Shown here: positions 1-9,099 of the stretch, piece after piece
How the letters are laid out: each line of letters opens with the position of its first letter
How positions within the stretch are numbered: the first letter of the stretch is position 1
From: Ideonella sp. MAG2
Lineage (GTDB): Bacteria; Pseudomonadota; Gammaproteobacteria; Burkholderiales; Burkholderiaceae_C
DNA length: 64,000 nucleotides
Assembly: GCA_004359425.1 (NCBI GenBank)
Contig: PTEU01000002.1
Location: forward strand, 1,798,680-1,862,679
Direction of reading: 5' to 3'
Notes under the pieces: generated by a model
What the model was told of the DNA's origin: nothing
The model's input: the letters and a program-made list of their open reading frames with translations, nothing else
The model's database searches: none
Translations under genes and position numbers: made by a program

Positions 1-642
1 CACATTGTCCCAGACATCCATGAAATTGTCAGAAATTCCATTGCCGTTATAGATGCGGGGGAAAACAACCTCTTGGACATTGCCGTACTGATCGAGCTTC
101 CATGTGCCATCGTTGTTCATCTGAGGCAAAAGGCCGGTACAGGTGCCGTAGTCCGTGCAGGCCCCGCCCGGTTGCTGCCAAATCAGGAAATTGTTGGAGG
201 CGTTGGTCAGATTAACAAAGAACTTGTATTCACTGCCATCGATACATGACGCGCCGCTGGACAGTGGCAAAGTCACTTTTTGCCAAAAGAAATAACCGTT
301 CTTTTGGACTTGTGTGGCTACCGAAGGGATTTGATAATTACCCCAAGTGTTGTTGCCCGAAGACAAGGGCTTGTCAGCCGCACGGGGAAAGAAAATATTC
401 CAGAAAGAGTCCCAAGCACTGTAGTTGCCCGGCTCTTCACGGTAGACAACATACTGCTCAACGGACTGTACTGTTTGGCTGACGAGATTGGCGGCTATAT
501 TGAGCAAAGCACCAGCAATGTCCACTTCAGCGTGAGCGGGTTTGCTGACGATCACGCCTGCTGCTGCGACCGTTACCAGTGCAGCACCGGCCACCATGCG
601 TTTGATGTTGGCACTAAGCGATTTCAAGGATGGAACTTTCAT
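1..642 (-). CDS. pectin-acetylesterase-like secreted hydrolase (partial)
   Basis: The minus strand is open from an ATG at 642 to the window edge (214 codons, 3' part missing). An AAAGGG ribosome-binding stretch precedes the ATG. The N-terminus has a basic start, a hydrophobic run and a signal-peptidase-like KPAHA site, so export is likely. The mature part is clearly homologous to the protein at 1050-2777: both share PGNYSAW-SFWN, DGSEYKFFVNLTNASNN, FLIWQQ-GG and ISDNFMDV/IPDNFMDV blocks. That family (pectinacetylesterase/Notum-like serine hydrolases) has its catalytic residues further downstream, outside the window. The gene is divergently transcribed from its paralogue. The family call is inferred from the paralogue; the substrate is unknown. 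Confidence 0.8.
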   Translation of the reverse strand, partial: MKVPSLKSLSANIKRMVAGAALVTVAAAGVIVSKPAHAEVDIAGALLNIAANLVSQTVQSVEQYVVYREEPGNYSAWDSFWNIFFPRAADKPLSSGNNTWGNYQIPSVATQVQKNGYFFWQKVTLPLSSGASCIDGSEYKFFVNLTNASNNFLIWQQPGGACTDYGTCTGLLPQMNNDGTWKLDQYGNVQEVVFPRIYNGNGISDNFMDVWDNV

Positions 643-1049
643 GTTGACCCTTTGTTTGACTAAGGCAGCACGAAATGTAGTGATTGGTACTCTTTTTCAC
701 ATTGCGGTTTTCCCTAGACTCCACCCGCATTGAGCCCAAGGGAATGCACGAGGGGCAGGTTGGAAGTTGACGCCTAGACCAGCCGTGCCAGGCGCTTGTC
801 TTTTGCCAAAGAACCACTCAGTCCCACGCCGGATGGAGTGACACAAAGCCCGTGGGGAACTCATTGGGAGCACGTTGCTCTCGGAGCCGTCCCGGCGACA
901 CCCACTCGCTCCGATGGGGCGGGTTGTCACGGCTTGGGGCTCTACCGGCATGACTTGCAGGCGCGTTCGCCGCTAGGGAAACTCCTTGTGCTCATCGATG
1001 GTATTTATCACTACATTTTTTGCTCCCGTAGCTTTTCATACCTCCTCCC
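643..1049. other. intergenic region between divergent hydrolase genes
   Basis: This 407-bp stretch separates the two divergent hydrolase genes and must hold both promoters. I see no open frame with a credible product and no convincing operator. Short reading frames here lack family resemblance and ribosome-binding sites. Confidence 0.5.
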
Positions 1050-2777
1050 ATGAACGCCAAACTACCCAAATTTCTGCGCACGCCTGCGTCAAAAAGGGCT
1101 ATCCAGGTGGCGATAGCGGCCTCGCTGACGATGGGCGCTGTAGTTCATACCGCTCCCGCGCGCGCCGACGTTGTCGAGGATGTTGCGGCCACGGCCGCCG
1201 CCGTCGTCACGGTGGCCGCCAACGCGGTGGCCCAAACGGCGCAGGCGGCCTACCAGTTCTGGGCCTACCGCGACGAACCTGGAAACTACAGCGCTTGGTC
1301 CTCGTTTTGGAACCTGTTTTTCCCGCCAGCCGTAGACAAACCGCTGTCCACCGGTAACAACCAGTGGGGGTATTCAACGATCCCGTCGATTCCTTCGCAA
1401 ATCAATCGCCAAAATTATTACGCTTGGCAAACAGTCAAGGTGCCGCTGTCATCGGGCGCAGCGTGCGCTGATGGCAGCGAATACAAATTCTTTGTGAATT
1501 TAACCAACGCCTCCAACAACTTCCTGATTTGGCAACAAGGTGGTGGCAGCTGTTCCGACTACGCCGGGTGTTCTGGTCGGCAAGCGCTGCTGAATCCAGA
1601 TGGCAGCTGGAAGCGGGATGCCGAAGGCAATCAGCAAGAAGGTGAATTTCAGGCCACCATCATCAATATGAATGGTATCCCTGACAACTTCATGGACGTT
1701 TTTGGAAACCTGTTCGCCGGTAAACGCGAATTGGGCTGGCTGTATGCACCGTTTTTGAATCGTCTTGCAATTCTGGACCCCCATCGGGTCAAACTCCAAG
1801 ACTGGAACATCATCGCCATGCCGTATTGCACCGGCGACTCCCACATGGGTGAAAACAATGCGGTCTTGACGCGCGTGGATGGCAAAAAAACCATGGTTCA
1901 TCGTTTCAACGGCAACAAAAACGTGTTGGTTGCGCTCGGTTGGTTGCGCGACAACCTGCCACGTCCGGCCCAGGTGTTTTTGACCGGCCAGAGCGCGGGT
2001 GCCCTGGGTACCGAATGGCACCGTGCAACCGTCAGAAAAATCCTGAACCCCTCGGACAGCCTGTACAGCATGCCTGACTCGGGCCACATTGGTGGCGACG
2101 ATCCGACCGGGCAACTCGACGTTGCTAAATACCCAGCCGCCATGTTTATTAATGACGTGAAAACCCATTGGTGGGGCCACGACCCGAGCAAAGCGACCCC
2201 ATCGACTTTTATTGCCAATGCCACGAAAGAAATTCCGGGCTTTGACATCAAAGACACCACCAATATGAGTTCACTCATCAGTCGCCTGCACCCGCAAGAT
2301 CGTATTACCTACCTCTCAGCGATCAGCGATATGAACTTCGGCAACTACGGTTATAAACACAACCCGGAATACATCCAAGCGGCGATTGCGTCCGGCGATG
2401 TCAATCTGAAACATGCACCCGCGCATTTCTCGCCGATCGGTAACTACATCCGCAAAAATTGGAACCAAGAACTGGACTTCCACGTCAAGCGTATCGAGCA
2501 ATTGACGCCCAACCAAGGCTATTTCTTCCCTAGCGGCCGCCGTCTCAACGAGTCGCACACGATTGCCTCTTTGACCTATGAGGGTAGCGTCAACGGCGAT
2601 ACCGGCCACACGGTGTTGGACGCCATTGAAAACCTCATTGACCGCCGCCGCCCACCCGTGCTGCGCGAAAAAGAGTCGGACCAGACGCGCGGCTTGTACC
2701 TGCCCTTAGGCCCCAATACCCAGGCCGCCATTGCACTGGGTGGGTCAGACGACATTATCAATCCCCCACTGAACTAA
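1050..2777 (+). CDS. pectin-acetylesterase-like secreted hydrolase
   Basis: A 575-residue protein with an N-terminal signal peptide (basic residues 3-16, hydrophobic 18-33, cleavage near APARA-DV). It resembles the pectinacetylesterase/Notum family of serine alpha/beta hydrolases. A WQQGGGSCSDYAGC block (about 161-174) fits the conserved oxyanion/disulfide region. LTGQSAG (about 311-317) supplies a nucleophile, probably Ser315. Downstream SDMNFGNYG and GDTGHTVL may supply the Asp and His. The upstream sequence offers only a weak Shine-Dalgarno, so the start could shift slightly. Its paralogue starts divergently at 642. Ester hydrolysis of an acylated polymer is likely; the actual substrate (pectin, other polysaccharide or polyester) cannot be read from the sequence. 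Confidence 0.8.
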   Translation: MNAKLPKFLRTPASKRAIQVAIAASLTMGAVVHTAPARADVVEDVAATAAAVVTVAANAVAQTAQAAYQFWAYRDEPGNYSAWSSFWNLFFPPAVDKPLSTGNNQWGYSTIPSIPSQINRQNYYAWQTVKVPLSSGAACADGSEYKFFVNLTNASNNFLIWQQGGGSCSDYAGCSGRQALLNPDGSWKRDAEGNQQEGEFQATIINMNGIPDNFMDVFGNLFAGKRELGWLYAPFLNRLAILDPHRVKLQDWNIIAMPYCTGDSHMGENNAVLTRVDGKKTMVHRFNGNKNVLVALGWLRDNLPRPAQVFLTGQSAGALGTEWHRATVRKILNPSDSLYSMPDSGHIGGDDPTGQLDVAKYPAAMFINDVKTHWWGHDPSKATPSTFIANATKEIPGFDIKDTTNMSSLISRLHPQDRITYLSAISDMNFGNYGYKHNPEYIQAAIASGDVNLKHAPAHFSPIGNYIRKNWNQELDFHVKRIEQLTPNQGYFFPSGRRLNESHTIASLTYEGSVNGDTGHTVLDAIENLIDRRRPPVLREKESDQTRGLYLPLGPNTQAAIALGGSDDIINPPLN

Positions 2778-2821
2778 AGCTGCCACTGAGCCAGCCAGCT
2801 CCTTGATGAGCGCCATTGCCT

Positions 2822-2844
2822 CCTCCACCACTTTCAGGTGGAGG
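2822..2844 (+). terminator. hairpin after hydrolase gene
   Basis: CCTCCACC at 2822-2829 and GGTGGAGG at 2837-2844 form a perfect 8-bp stem with a 7-nt loop, 45 bp after the hydrolase stop. There is no T-tract, so an intrinsic terminator is only possible. Confidence 0.4.
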
Positions 2845-3173
2845 GGCAGTTAGGATTAATGGCCTTCCGAATCACACCCAAGATAATCTGACCTTGTTTG
2901 GCCACCGTTTGTAGGCGGCACAGGCCCTTTCGTTGCGAAAGGATTCAACCTGTTGCAGATGGTGGTGAAGGTGTCGAGCCATGATGAGCTAGCGCAACCC
3001 AGGCGGCAGAAGGCGAGCCCATAGAAAAGCGGCGAAAGACATTGCAGTTTCTCCAAGGAAAGAAACGCAACGCCTTCGCCGCCAGTTTCATGCCACAGGT
3101 GCAACGCCCTGCAGCATGACAGTCTTCCACGCGGAACTTGCCCAGGAAGTCCGGGCAAACGCGCTATGCCGGG
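2845..3173. other. stretch without a supported gene
   Basis: This lies between the upstream hydrolase hairpin and the FadL-type gene. A 100-codon minus-strand frame exists (2856-3158), but its composition is rich in Cys, Trp and Gly and it resembles no family I know. The stretch may be a decayed insertion; nothing supports a gene. Confidence 0.45.
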
Positions 3174-4343
3174 TTAGTACTTGTAGGTGATCCGAACGCC
3201 TCCAGCCACTGCGCTGGAACCATTCACGTCGACAATATTTGTGCCGCTCTGGGCAATCCGAGCGTCCCCCGGCTTGGCATAGGTCAGTCCGGCACCCATG
3301 GTCAGCCTGTCAGTCACATCGTAAGAGCCGCCCACAGTCAAGCTCTTGCTGCCATTGGTGGGCGACAGCGGAGACTTGGTTGCGGCCGAATCCCTAGGTT
3401 GGTACCCCACTGACACGAATCCGCTCAACTTATCGGAGAGTTGCCGACCCACACCGATGCTGTACTCGGTGCCATTCTCAAAGTTCGTCAAACTGCCTCC
3501 GTTCAACATCTTAGGTTTCACGGTCAGTTGCTCATACTTTGCGTACCGCGCGCTTCCCATCAAAAGCGTCTTGGGTGCGATGCCAGTTTGCAGATTCAGG
3601 TTCACCGCCTCCGGCGCTTTGATCTCGGTCACCGATTTAAAAACGCCACCGCCCACACGTTCTTCAGTGTCCACATGGTGGGTAATGGCGCTGTTGTAAG
3701 TCAAAGCCACACGTAGAGCAATCGCAGGCATCTCATAAGCAGCCCCTACGACATACCCAGATGCGCCCTTTTCCGCAAAATCAGCTTCATATCCGTTGGG
3801 GCCAAAACTACGCCCATACACCATGCCCTTTAGCCTCACGTCGGCAGTTAGCGTTTGGTAGCGTGGCCCACCATGCACACTGAAATTTTCGTTGAACTTG
3901 TACCGCAGCACACCCGTATAGGCACGGCTATCCACTTTTGCCGATGTTCCATAGAGCGCCGCATTGCCATTGCCAGAATAGCTCAAATCCACACCATACG
4001 GCATATCAATGATGAAGGCCGCGGACAGACTGTCAGTGAGATTTTTCTTCACGGCCAGTCCAAACTGACTGTATGAGTTCAGAATTTTGCCCGTTGGTCC
4101 GGTGAAAGGAGCAATACCCTGGCCAGATACTGAGGGGCTAACATGTGACGCAGAAAAACTCACCTGGTCTTGGGCTTCAAAAATGATGCCTATCGGTTGA
4201 CCTGACCTGTCTAGCCCGACGGCTAACGCTGGTGCGGCATGTACTGAAGCCAATAGGCCAGCAATGACTAGTCTCAAGGAGAGCTCATTTACATTTCCAG
4301 CAAGAAAAGCTGGATTCTTGCGTGTGAGTTGGGTGTTTTTCAT
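3174..4343 (-). CDS. FadL/OmpP1/TodX-type outer-membrane transport protein
   Basis: A 389-residue protein with an N-terminal signal (hydrophobic LVIAGLLASVHAAPALA) and an AGGA-type ribosome-binding site before the ATG at 4343. It has alternating amphipathic beta-strand sequence, a glycine/tyrosine-rich barrel pattern and a C-terminal aromatic (ITYKY), typical for outer-membrane barrels. The segments NSYSQFGLAVKKNLTDSLS, MPYGVDLSY and YKFNENFSVHGGPRYQTL match the FadL/OmpP1/TodX family, which passes long-chain fatty acids or aromatic hydrophobic compounds. It sits at the promoter-distal end of the minus-strand lipid-hydrolase/desaturase block, which fits hydrophobic substrate uptake. The substrate is inference. 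Confidence 0.8.
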   Translation of the reverse strand: MKNTQLTRKNPAFLAGNVNELSLRLVIAGLLASVHAAPALAVGLDRSGQPIGIIFEAQDQVSFSASHVSPSVSGQGIAPFTGPTGKILNSYSQFGLAVKKNLTDSLSAAFIIDMPYGVDLSYSGNGNAALYGTSAKVDSRAYTGVLRYKFNENFSVHGGPRYQTLTADVRLKGMVYGRSFGPNGYEADFAEKGASGYVVGAAYEMPAIALRVALTYNSAITHHVDTEERVGGGVFKSVTEIKAPEAVNLNLQTGIAPKTLLMGSARYAKYEQLTVKPKMLNGGSLTNFENGTEYSIGVGRQLSDKLSGFVSVGYQPRDSAATKSPLSPTNGSKSLTVGGSYDVTDRLTMGAGLTYAKPGDARIAQSGTNIVDVNGSSAVAGGVRITYKY

Positions 4344-4433
4344 GGTTCATCCTAAATTAAGACAGGCCCGTTTCCGTGGTCTGATTTGATTGCTCGAATT
4401 GACGAGTCTGCCATACAGACTCGAAGATAGTCA

Positions 4434-4655
4434 TCAAGCCCCCAGAGAGTTATTTATAAATCTTAAGTCTAGCTGTTCAATGTTTGCCGCAATAAGCTCC
4501 TCCTTGCTCATTCCATTCGGACATGTTCGCATGTTGTTTTCGGCCGATATGGCGGCATCCTCCGCTGCACGAAATACGACAATCCTCGCATGTTGAAAAC
4601 CCATTTGGGAACCATCAGACTCAGAGATCAACATCTCCAGATAGATGTTTGCCAA
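4434..4655 (-). CDS. small protein of unknown function
   Basis: A 73-codon frame starting at TTG. The same frame continues upstream about 28 codons (Phe-Glu-Leu-Asp-Gly-Leu-Tyr-Cys-Phe-Glu-Trp-Val) to a TGA, without an ATG or GTG in that stretch. An ATG-started frame offset by one base begins near 4738 and reads a hydrophobic, leader-like start. The amino-acid composition is protein-like and the C-terminal half could be helical. It may be a small intact gene with a poor start, or the rest of a frameshifted one. I recognise no family. Confidence 0.35.
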   Translation of the reverse strand: MANIYLEMLISESDGSQMGFQHARIVVFRAAEDAAISAENNMRTCPNGMSKEELIAANIEQLDLRFINNSLGA

Positions 4656-4762
4656 CGCTGACGGAACCCATTCAAAGCAATACAGACCGTCAAGCTCAAA
4701 AGCAATAAGCGCACAGTATTGCCCACTAATTCAATCATCAACTCAAGCAATGCGCTAGATCT

Positions 4763-5683
4763 TTATTTCAAGAATTCCTCAACCACCGCCAACACTTCTC
4801 TCGGCTTTTCCCAGGTTGACAAATGTCCGGAGCCTTCGATTTTCTTTAATTGGCTATTTGGAATTCTCTTGTGCAAGTCTTCACCCTGACAAGGCGTATG
4901 AATAACATCATGATCTGAGCTGACAACTAGAGTTTCATGCGTGAGTTTCTCCATAGGAACCTCCCTCTTGGGCCTCGGAAATTTATCAAACAGAATTCTA
5001 TAATTTCTGTTCCCCTCGATCGAAATCATATCCACCACGTTTTGGTAATACTGATCCACTTTGGATTGGTCATAAAACAACTTGCCAAGTTCCTTTTTCA
5101 CCAAAAACGGAGGGAGAAAATTCTGGGAAAACTTGTTCATTAATGGATGAGTCAATAGCTTGGATTTCTCTGGAACTGGCTCACTTTCGCACACACCTCC
5201 AAAACTATTTAAGAGGATAAGCTTTTCGACTCTCTCGGGATGCCTCAGGCTATAGAGAACCGATAGATACCCACCGAAGGAGCGTCCCAGCAGGTGCATT
5301 TTTTTGACTTCCAACTTATCGAAAAGCTCCTCCAAGAACGACACAAAAGCTTCGTTACTGTAATCATCCTTGATTTGTGGCCCAGTGAGCGCATGGCCGA
5401 TATTATCAAAAGCGATTACCGTATATTTCTTGGACAAATCATCTATCACATAGTCGAAGTGATGAATATTTCCCCCACTCCCATGAATGAGCACCAGAGT
5501 TTTTTCCCCCGTACCTCTCTTGTAATAGTGAACTTTCTTACCTTGAACTTCTATAAACTTAGAGTCAGGATAGCTGTATTTTTCCAGATATTCATTTAAA
5601 GGTCTCTGAGGAGCATAGCTATAAATGAGAAACCCAGAAATAACAAGCAGTAAGAGTACAGCGGTAAATTTAGCAACTCTCAT
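4763..5683 (-). CDS. membrane-anchored alpha/beta hydrolase
   Basis: A 306-residue alpha/beta-fold hydrolase. Residues 7-26 are a hydrophobic N-terminal helix without a clear cleavage site, suggesting a signal anchor. The oxyanion segment LIHGSGGN, nucleophile motif GRSFGG, acid in SSDHDVIHTP and histidine in EGSGHLSTWEKP give a complete Ser-Asp-His triad. An AAGGA ribosome-binding site precedes the ATG at 5683. Codon usage is AT-rich compared with the flanking kilobases. It lies between the FadL-type channel and a sterol-desaturase-like gene on the same strand. A lipid or ester substrate is plausible but inferred from neighbours only. Confidence 0.8.
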   Translation of the reverse strand: MRVAKFTAVLLLLVISGFLIYSYAPQRPLNEYLEKYSYPDSKFIEVQGKKVHYYKRGTGEKTLVLIHGSGGNIHHFDYVIDDLSKKYTVIAFDNIGHALTGPQIKDDYSNEAFVSFLEELFDKLEVKKMHLLGRSFGGYLSVLYSLRHPERVEKLILLNSFGGVCESEPVPEKSKLLTHPLMNKFSQNFLPPFLVKKELGKLFYDQSKVDQYYQNVVDMISIEGNRNYRILFDKFPRPKREVPMEKLTHETLVVSSDHDVIHTPCQGEDLHKRIPNSQLKKIEGSGHLSTWEKPREVLAVVEEFLK

Positions 5684-5905
5684 GGTTCACATCCTTGCTT
5701 ACTTGACTGATTCAACCGTGCAATTGATAGGAGAGGCCACTGCACGCCGACCTCAAAATCTATGCTCACTCTTGTGGAACTGTGAAGCGAGGCTCAGCTC
5801 ATTTTTATTTGCATAGCCATTCGATTTCGCATGAGAGGCGTCGGCTTTTCCATCAATTTCGGAGGTCGTTGCTTAGAGAGCCATCGCCTTAAGCGATACA
5901 CGTGT

Positions 5906-7147
5906 CTACACAACGGCTGGCTTGCTATATCCAAGAATCAAATACTCCTTGCTGTGGGGGGGCTTATAATAGACGCTCCCACACAAAATCCAAGGCCAAT
6001 ACCGAATACTGTTGTGTGTCAACTCATAGATAATGGTCATAAAACCACTAAAATTGACGATCCAAGGGTTCATAATCATATCGGGCTGATTTGTTAGGCC
6101 CACCTTTGGCAAATCTGGCCTGGGCTTGACATAGGTACCAAATAGACGATCCCAGATGAAAAAGCAAGCGCCGCCCAAATTGATTGCCTCTTCGCCCTCT
6201 TTGGCTGAATGGTGCATCACATGATAGGGGCCGCAACCAGTGAGGGAAAAGATAAATCGGAGGAAGCGATTTTTCATGATGGCGCGATATAGATGCGGCT
6301 CATGATTAAGTGGCTCACAGAACGCCAACAGAACATAGAACATCAGCAACTCATGGAGCAATCCGTCTGTATATAACAGTTTCGAAATTAGTAGCTGCAT
6401 CAAGAACAATGGAATCCTTGACAGAACCTTGAAACCCACGGCAGGTCCTACACCCATTGGATGCAAGATCTCGGTTGTGTGGTGCGTGCGATGTGTGAGA
6501 TACCAGAACAGGCGTGACGCGTGTTGCAAACGATGCAGCGCATAGCTTGGCAGTTCCGCCATCACCAACGTCAGCACAAAAGCCAGTGGCAGAGGTATTT
6601 CAATAAGCGTTGGTATATTTTCTGAGTAGATTCTGCCCAGTTCATTTCCAATTGCCACAAACTTATCCCCAACGCCAATAAACTCACCAAGAAACGGAAA
6701 CGCGAGCAGCGCAAGAATAAGAAGTACAAGAGGGGTAACAATAAAAACGTCTAGCAAGCGCAATAGTCCGTGCGTCAGTACCGTACCGGCCGTGGCACCT
6801 TTACCCCACACTTGCATGGATTTGCGCAAGGAGTAAGTAGCCAATGCCAGTACGTAGAAATAGAATATTGCCATTCCTGCTATCACAATGGGAGGCGTCG
6901 GAATACCGCGGAATGTAGAAGCACTGTCAGGAAATAATTGCTTGATCAATGAAACATACTGCTCACTGACCGGTCCATTTACGGTGTAATAGAAGGCCCC
7001 ATATAGAAATAAGGCAGGATAGATTATCCACATCCATGCGATATTGAAATTTATCGTGCGGAAGTCGAATTTCCAAATTGTTCGAAGCGCTCGATTGACA
7101 CCCGAGGATTGACCTGCTTGATCTTGTTTGTCTACTCTGGAATCCAC
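5906..7147 (-). CDS. sterol desaturase/fatty-acid hydroxylase family protein (copy 1)
   Basis: A multi-pass integral-membrane di-iron enzyme of the fatty-acid-hydroxylase superfamily. The three histidine clusters are present: HRLQH, HRTHH and HVMHH, with the typical EGEEAINLG and WDRLFGTY that follow. Members hydroxylate or desaturate sterols, fatty acids or carotenoids. I chose the GTG at 7145-7147 rather than the ATG at 7198: an AGGAG lies just upstream, and this removes a 34-bp overlap with the preceding gene, whose stop is at 7165. The protein is then 413 residues. It is paralogous to 9100-10314 (shared VGLTNQP, IMNP, GSVYY motifs). Composition is AT-rich. The substrate is unknown. Confidence 0.8.
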   Translation of the reverse strand: MDSRVDKQDQAGQSSGVNRALRTIWKFDFRTINFNIAWMWIIYPALFLYGAFYYTVNGPVSEQYVSLIKQLFPDSASTFRGIPTPPIVIAGMAIFYFYVLALATYSLRKSMQVWGKGATAGTVLTHGLLRLLDVFIVTPLVLLILALLAFPFLGEFIGVGDKFVAIGNELGRIYSENIPTLIEIPLPLAFVLTLVMAELPSYALHRLQHASRLFWYLTHRTHHTTEILHPMGVGPAVGFKVLSRIPLFLMQLLISKLLYTDGLLHELLMFYVLLAFCEPLNHEPHLYRAIMKNRFLRFIFSLTGCGPYHVMHHSAKEGEEAINLGGACFFIWDRLFGTYVKPRPDLPKVGLTNQPDMIMNPWIVNFSGFMTIIYELTHNSIRYWPWILCGSVYYKPPHSKEYLILGYSKPAVV

Positions 7148-7164
7148 TTGATAAACTCCTAATG

Positions 7165-8118
7165 TCAGTTCATTCCGGTCTTTGAAAAGAAGTCCCAAAT
7201 CAGTTCACCGGTGTCAATATCGCGATTAAAATTTCCTTGAGCATTCTTATTCAGCAAGGCGGCATTGAAGCGCGCCCCTGGCCAATGGTGACCGCCATTG
7301 ACCACCTCGTAATACTGCACAGCTAAGTTCTTAGGGCAGCGATATGTGTACTTGTTGATGGTTGAGTGATCGTCTGGATCTAGATCTGGCAAGACTTCTT
7401 TGTTGGCGGGCTGCGCATCGCAGCCGTTACTCTTCACGTAGCTTTCTGCACTCTCGGATACGCCCAGAATGTCAGCATTTCCATGAGTAGCCTGATCCGC
7501 AGTCCCGCTCATTAGCAATATAGGCAATGTGGCAAAGGGGCCACTGGCGGGATAGAGTGCCTTAGGAGCTCCACCGGCTATAAGAGCCGCTGCTGCGAAT
7601 TTGCCGGGATTGTCTTGCAAATAGCGAAACCCGGATACACTACCGGCTGAGAAGCCAATAAAGTACATTTGTCTTTGATTGATTTTATATGTCGAGCTTA
7701 GATGGGAAATCAGAGCATTTATATAGGTGCTCTTTTTGCGTGTACCTTCTTCAGTACTCCAAGGCCACTCGATATGCGAAAGATTTGGATACACAGCAAT
7801 GAGGTTGTGCCTGTCAGCCGTATTATTAAAGCCTGTGTAGAATTCTGTTTGCTCTCCGGTCGATGTTTGCCCATGGAGTATGACTACCAATGAATAAGAT
7901 TTTTCGACGCTAAAGTTCTTCGGCAAGTGTAAGCTGTAGGTATATTTTTTGTTCTCAAAGCTGAACTCTCCGTTGGGCACTACCACAAAGAATTTTAATA
8001 TGCCGTAAGATATAACTACAAGCAGAAAGAGAGCGGCGATTGAACAGAATATCCAAAACACCAAACCTCTCTTTGTTGCTTCAGTTGTGTTCATAGATAT
8101 ATATTTCGTATTGGCCAT
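7165..8118 (-). CDS. PHB-depolymerase/LpqC-type esterase
   Basis: A 317-residue alpha/beta hydrolase of the esterase_phb/LpqC type. An N-terminal hydrophobic helix (about residues 18-46) suggests membrane anchoring or export. The motifs are VVILHGQTSTGEQ for the oxyanion, IGFSAGS for the nucleophile, MSGTADQATHG for the acid and GGHHWPG for the histidine. The family hydrolyses polyhydroxyalkanoate oligomers, feruloyl esters or similar. It is followed after 17 nt by desaturase copy 1, so the two are probably co-transcribed. A second in-frame ATG at codon 9 is an alternative start. Confidence 0.75.
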   Translation of the reverse strand: MANTKYISMNTTEATKRGLVFWIFCSIAALFLLVVISYGILKFFVVVPNGEFSFENKKYTYSLHLPKNFSVEKSYSLVVILHGQTSTGEQTEFYTGFNNTADRHNLIAVYPNLSHIEWPWSTEEGTRKKSTYINALISHLSSTYKINQRQMYFIGFSAGSVSGFRYLQDNPGKFAAAALIAGGAPKALYPASGPFATLPILLMSGTADQATHGNADILGVSESAESYVKSNGCDAQPANKEVLPDLDPDDHSTINKYTYRCPKNLAVQYYEVVNGGHHWPGARFNAALLNKNAQGNFNRDIDTGELIWDFFSKTGMN

Positions 8119-9099
8119 TCATTGCATCTCTCAGAGTCCTTATGGGAGTCAGATAAACTTGCTCTTGCCATCTTGAATGGTCCGAGTATGTCGTTGCAGG
8201 TAAAGCATGAGCAAGGTGAATTTATTCAGGCACACAAGATGATCTGCCCGAAGCCAGATTCAAACTGATGACCTCCTGCCGTTGCCGACCATAGTCCCCT
8301 AGCGCGAGGGCAGCATTGAGGCGTGAACGCGTTACCCGTGTTGGCGCACATTGGCCTGCGCAAACATCTTTGAGATGGGTATCGCAAAACTCCCACATCC
8401 ATTTCGCCCTCGTTCAGATCCTCTTTTGTTCGCTCCACCGCAGAACGGAAAGTAGCTATCACTATTTTTTGATTGTCACCATTTGATGGGCCGAACCACA
8501 AGAAGTCGAAAACCCTCTTGCGCCCCACGTTTGATTGATGTAGTCATCCGGTTCTACAAGACTCCTGACTGCTCTAGCAGGCCTGCATCATCGGCGCGCC
8601 ATCGAGACCATCGGGGTCCGTGAACACTTCTCCCTTGGCCGTTAGTTGGGTCCTAAGCTTGAGTGCCGCTGCTCTATGCACGGAGCTAATAAGGACCCTG
8701 TATGCGCAGCGGCCGTGTGCTACTTGATGGCTATGCTTACCCAGAGGCAAGCCCGATCAATAGCCGGAGTGAGTAGCGCCTGACCTTGCCACTTACCAGT
8801 CGCGGCAGGTACTACCCATCGATGTGAATGCACACCGGCTCATAGGCTTCGGTAGCGGGGATCGCGTCCTGTAATGCCGAGAGCCCTCTGGAATACCCTC
8901 GGTGGTGCAGCAGCCCGGCCAGCGGCGAACGGTCTATTTCTAATCCGATGAGTACCTTAGCCTCTGCCTCAAGATCATGAAGCAACAGCCCTCTGAACAC
9001 ATGGAGTCGGTGCACCAATGCAATGCCGCTGCCTGTGGCCTGTGGCCTGCTGCTGATAGGCCTCATTGATGCAGATTTTTCTTTGACCTTAATCTCTAA
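8119..9099. other. 981-bp stretch without a supported gene
   Basis: This lies between the esterase gene and desaturase copy 2. Only short frames occur, without ribosome-binding sites or recognisable families. One segment (about 8451-8545) is repeated in degenerate form at about 10596-10690. The stretch reads like decayed accessory DNA or old insertion-element material. Confidence 0.45.
8451..8545. repeat. degenerate direct repeat, copy A
   Basis: By eye this aligns along most of its length with 10596-10690. Shared blocks include AAAGTAGCTATCACTA, CCACAAG, AAACCCTCTTGCGC and CACGTT. The two copies flank desaturase copy 2. The element family is not identified. Confidence 0.55.

Noticed and set aside
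8226..8528. 100-codon minus-strand frame between the esterase and desaturase 2
   Set aside because: Part of it lies in the degenerate repeat; composition is odd and no start signal is seen. Treated as non-coding debris.
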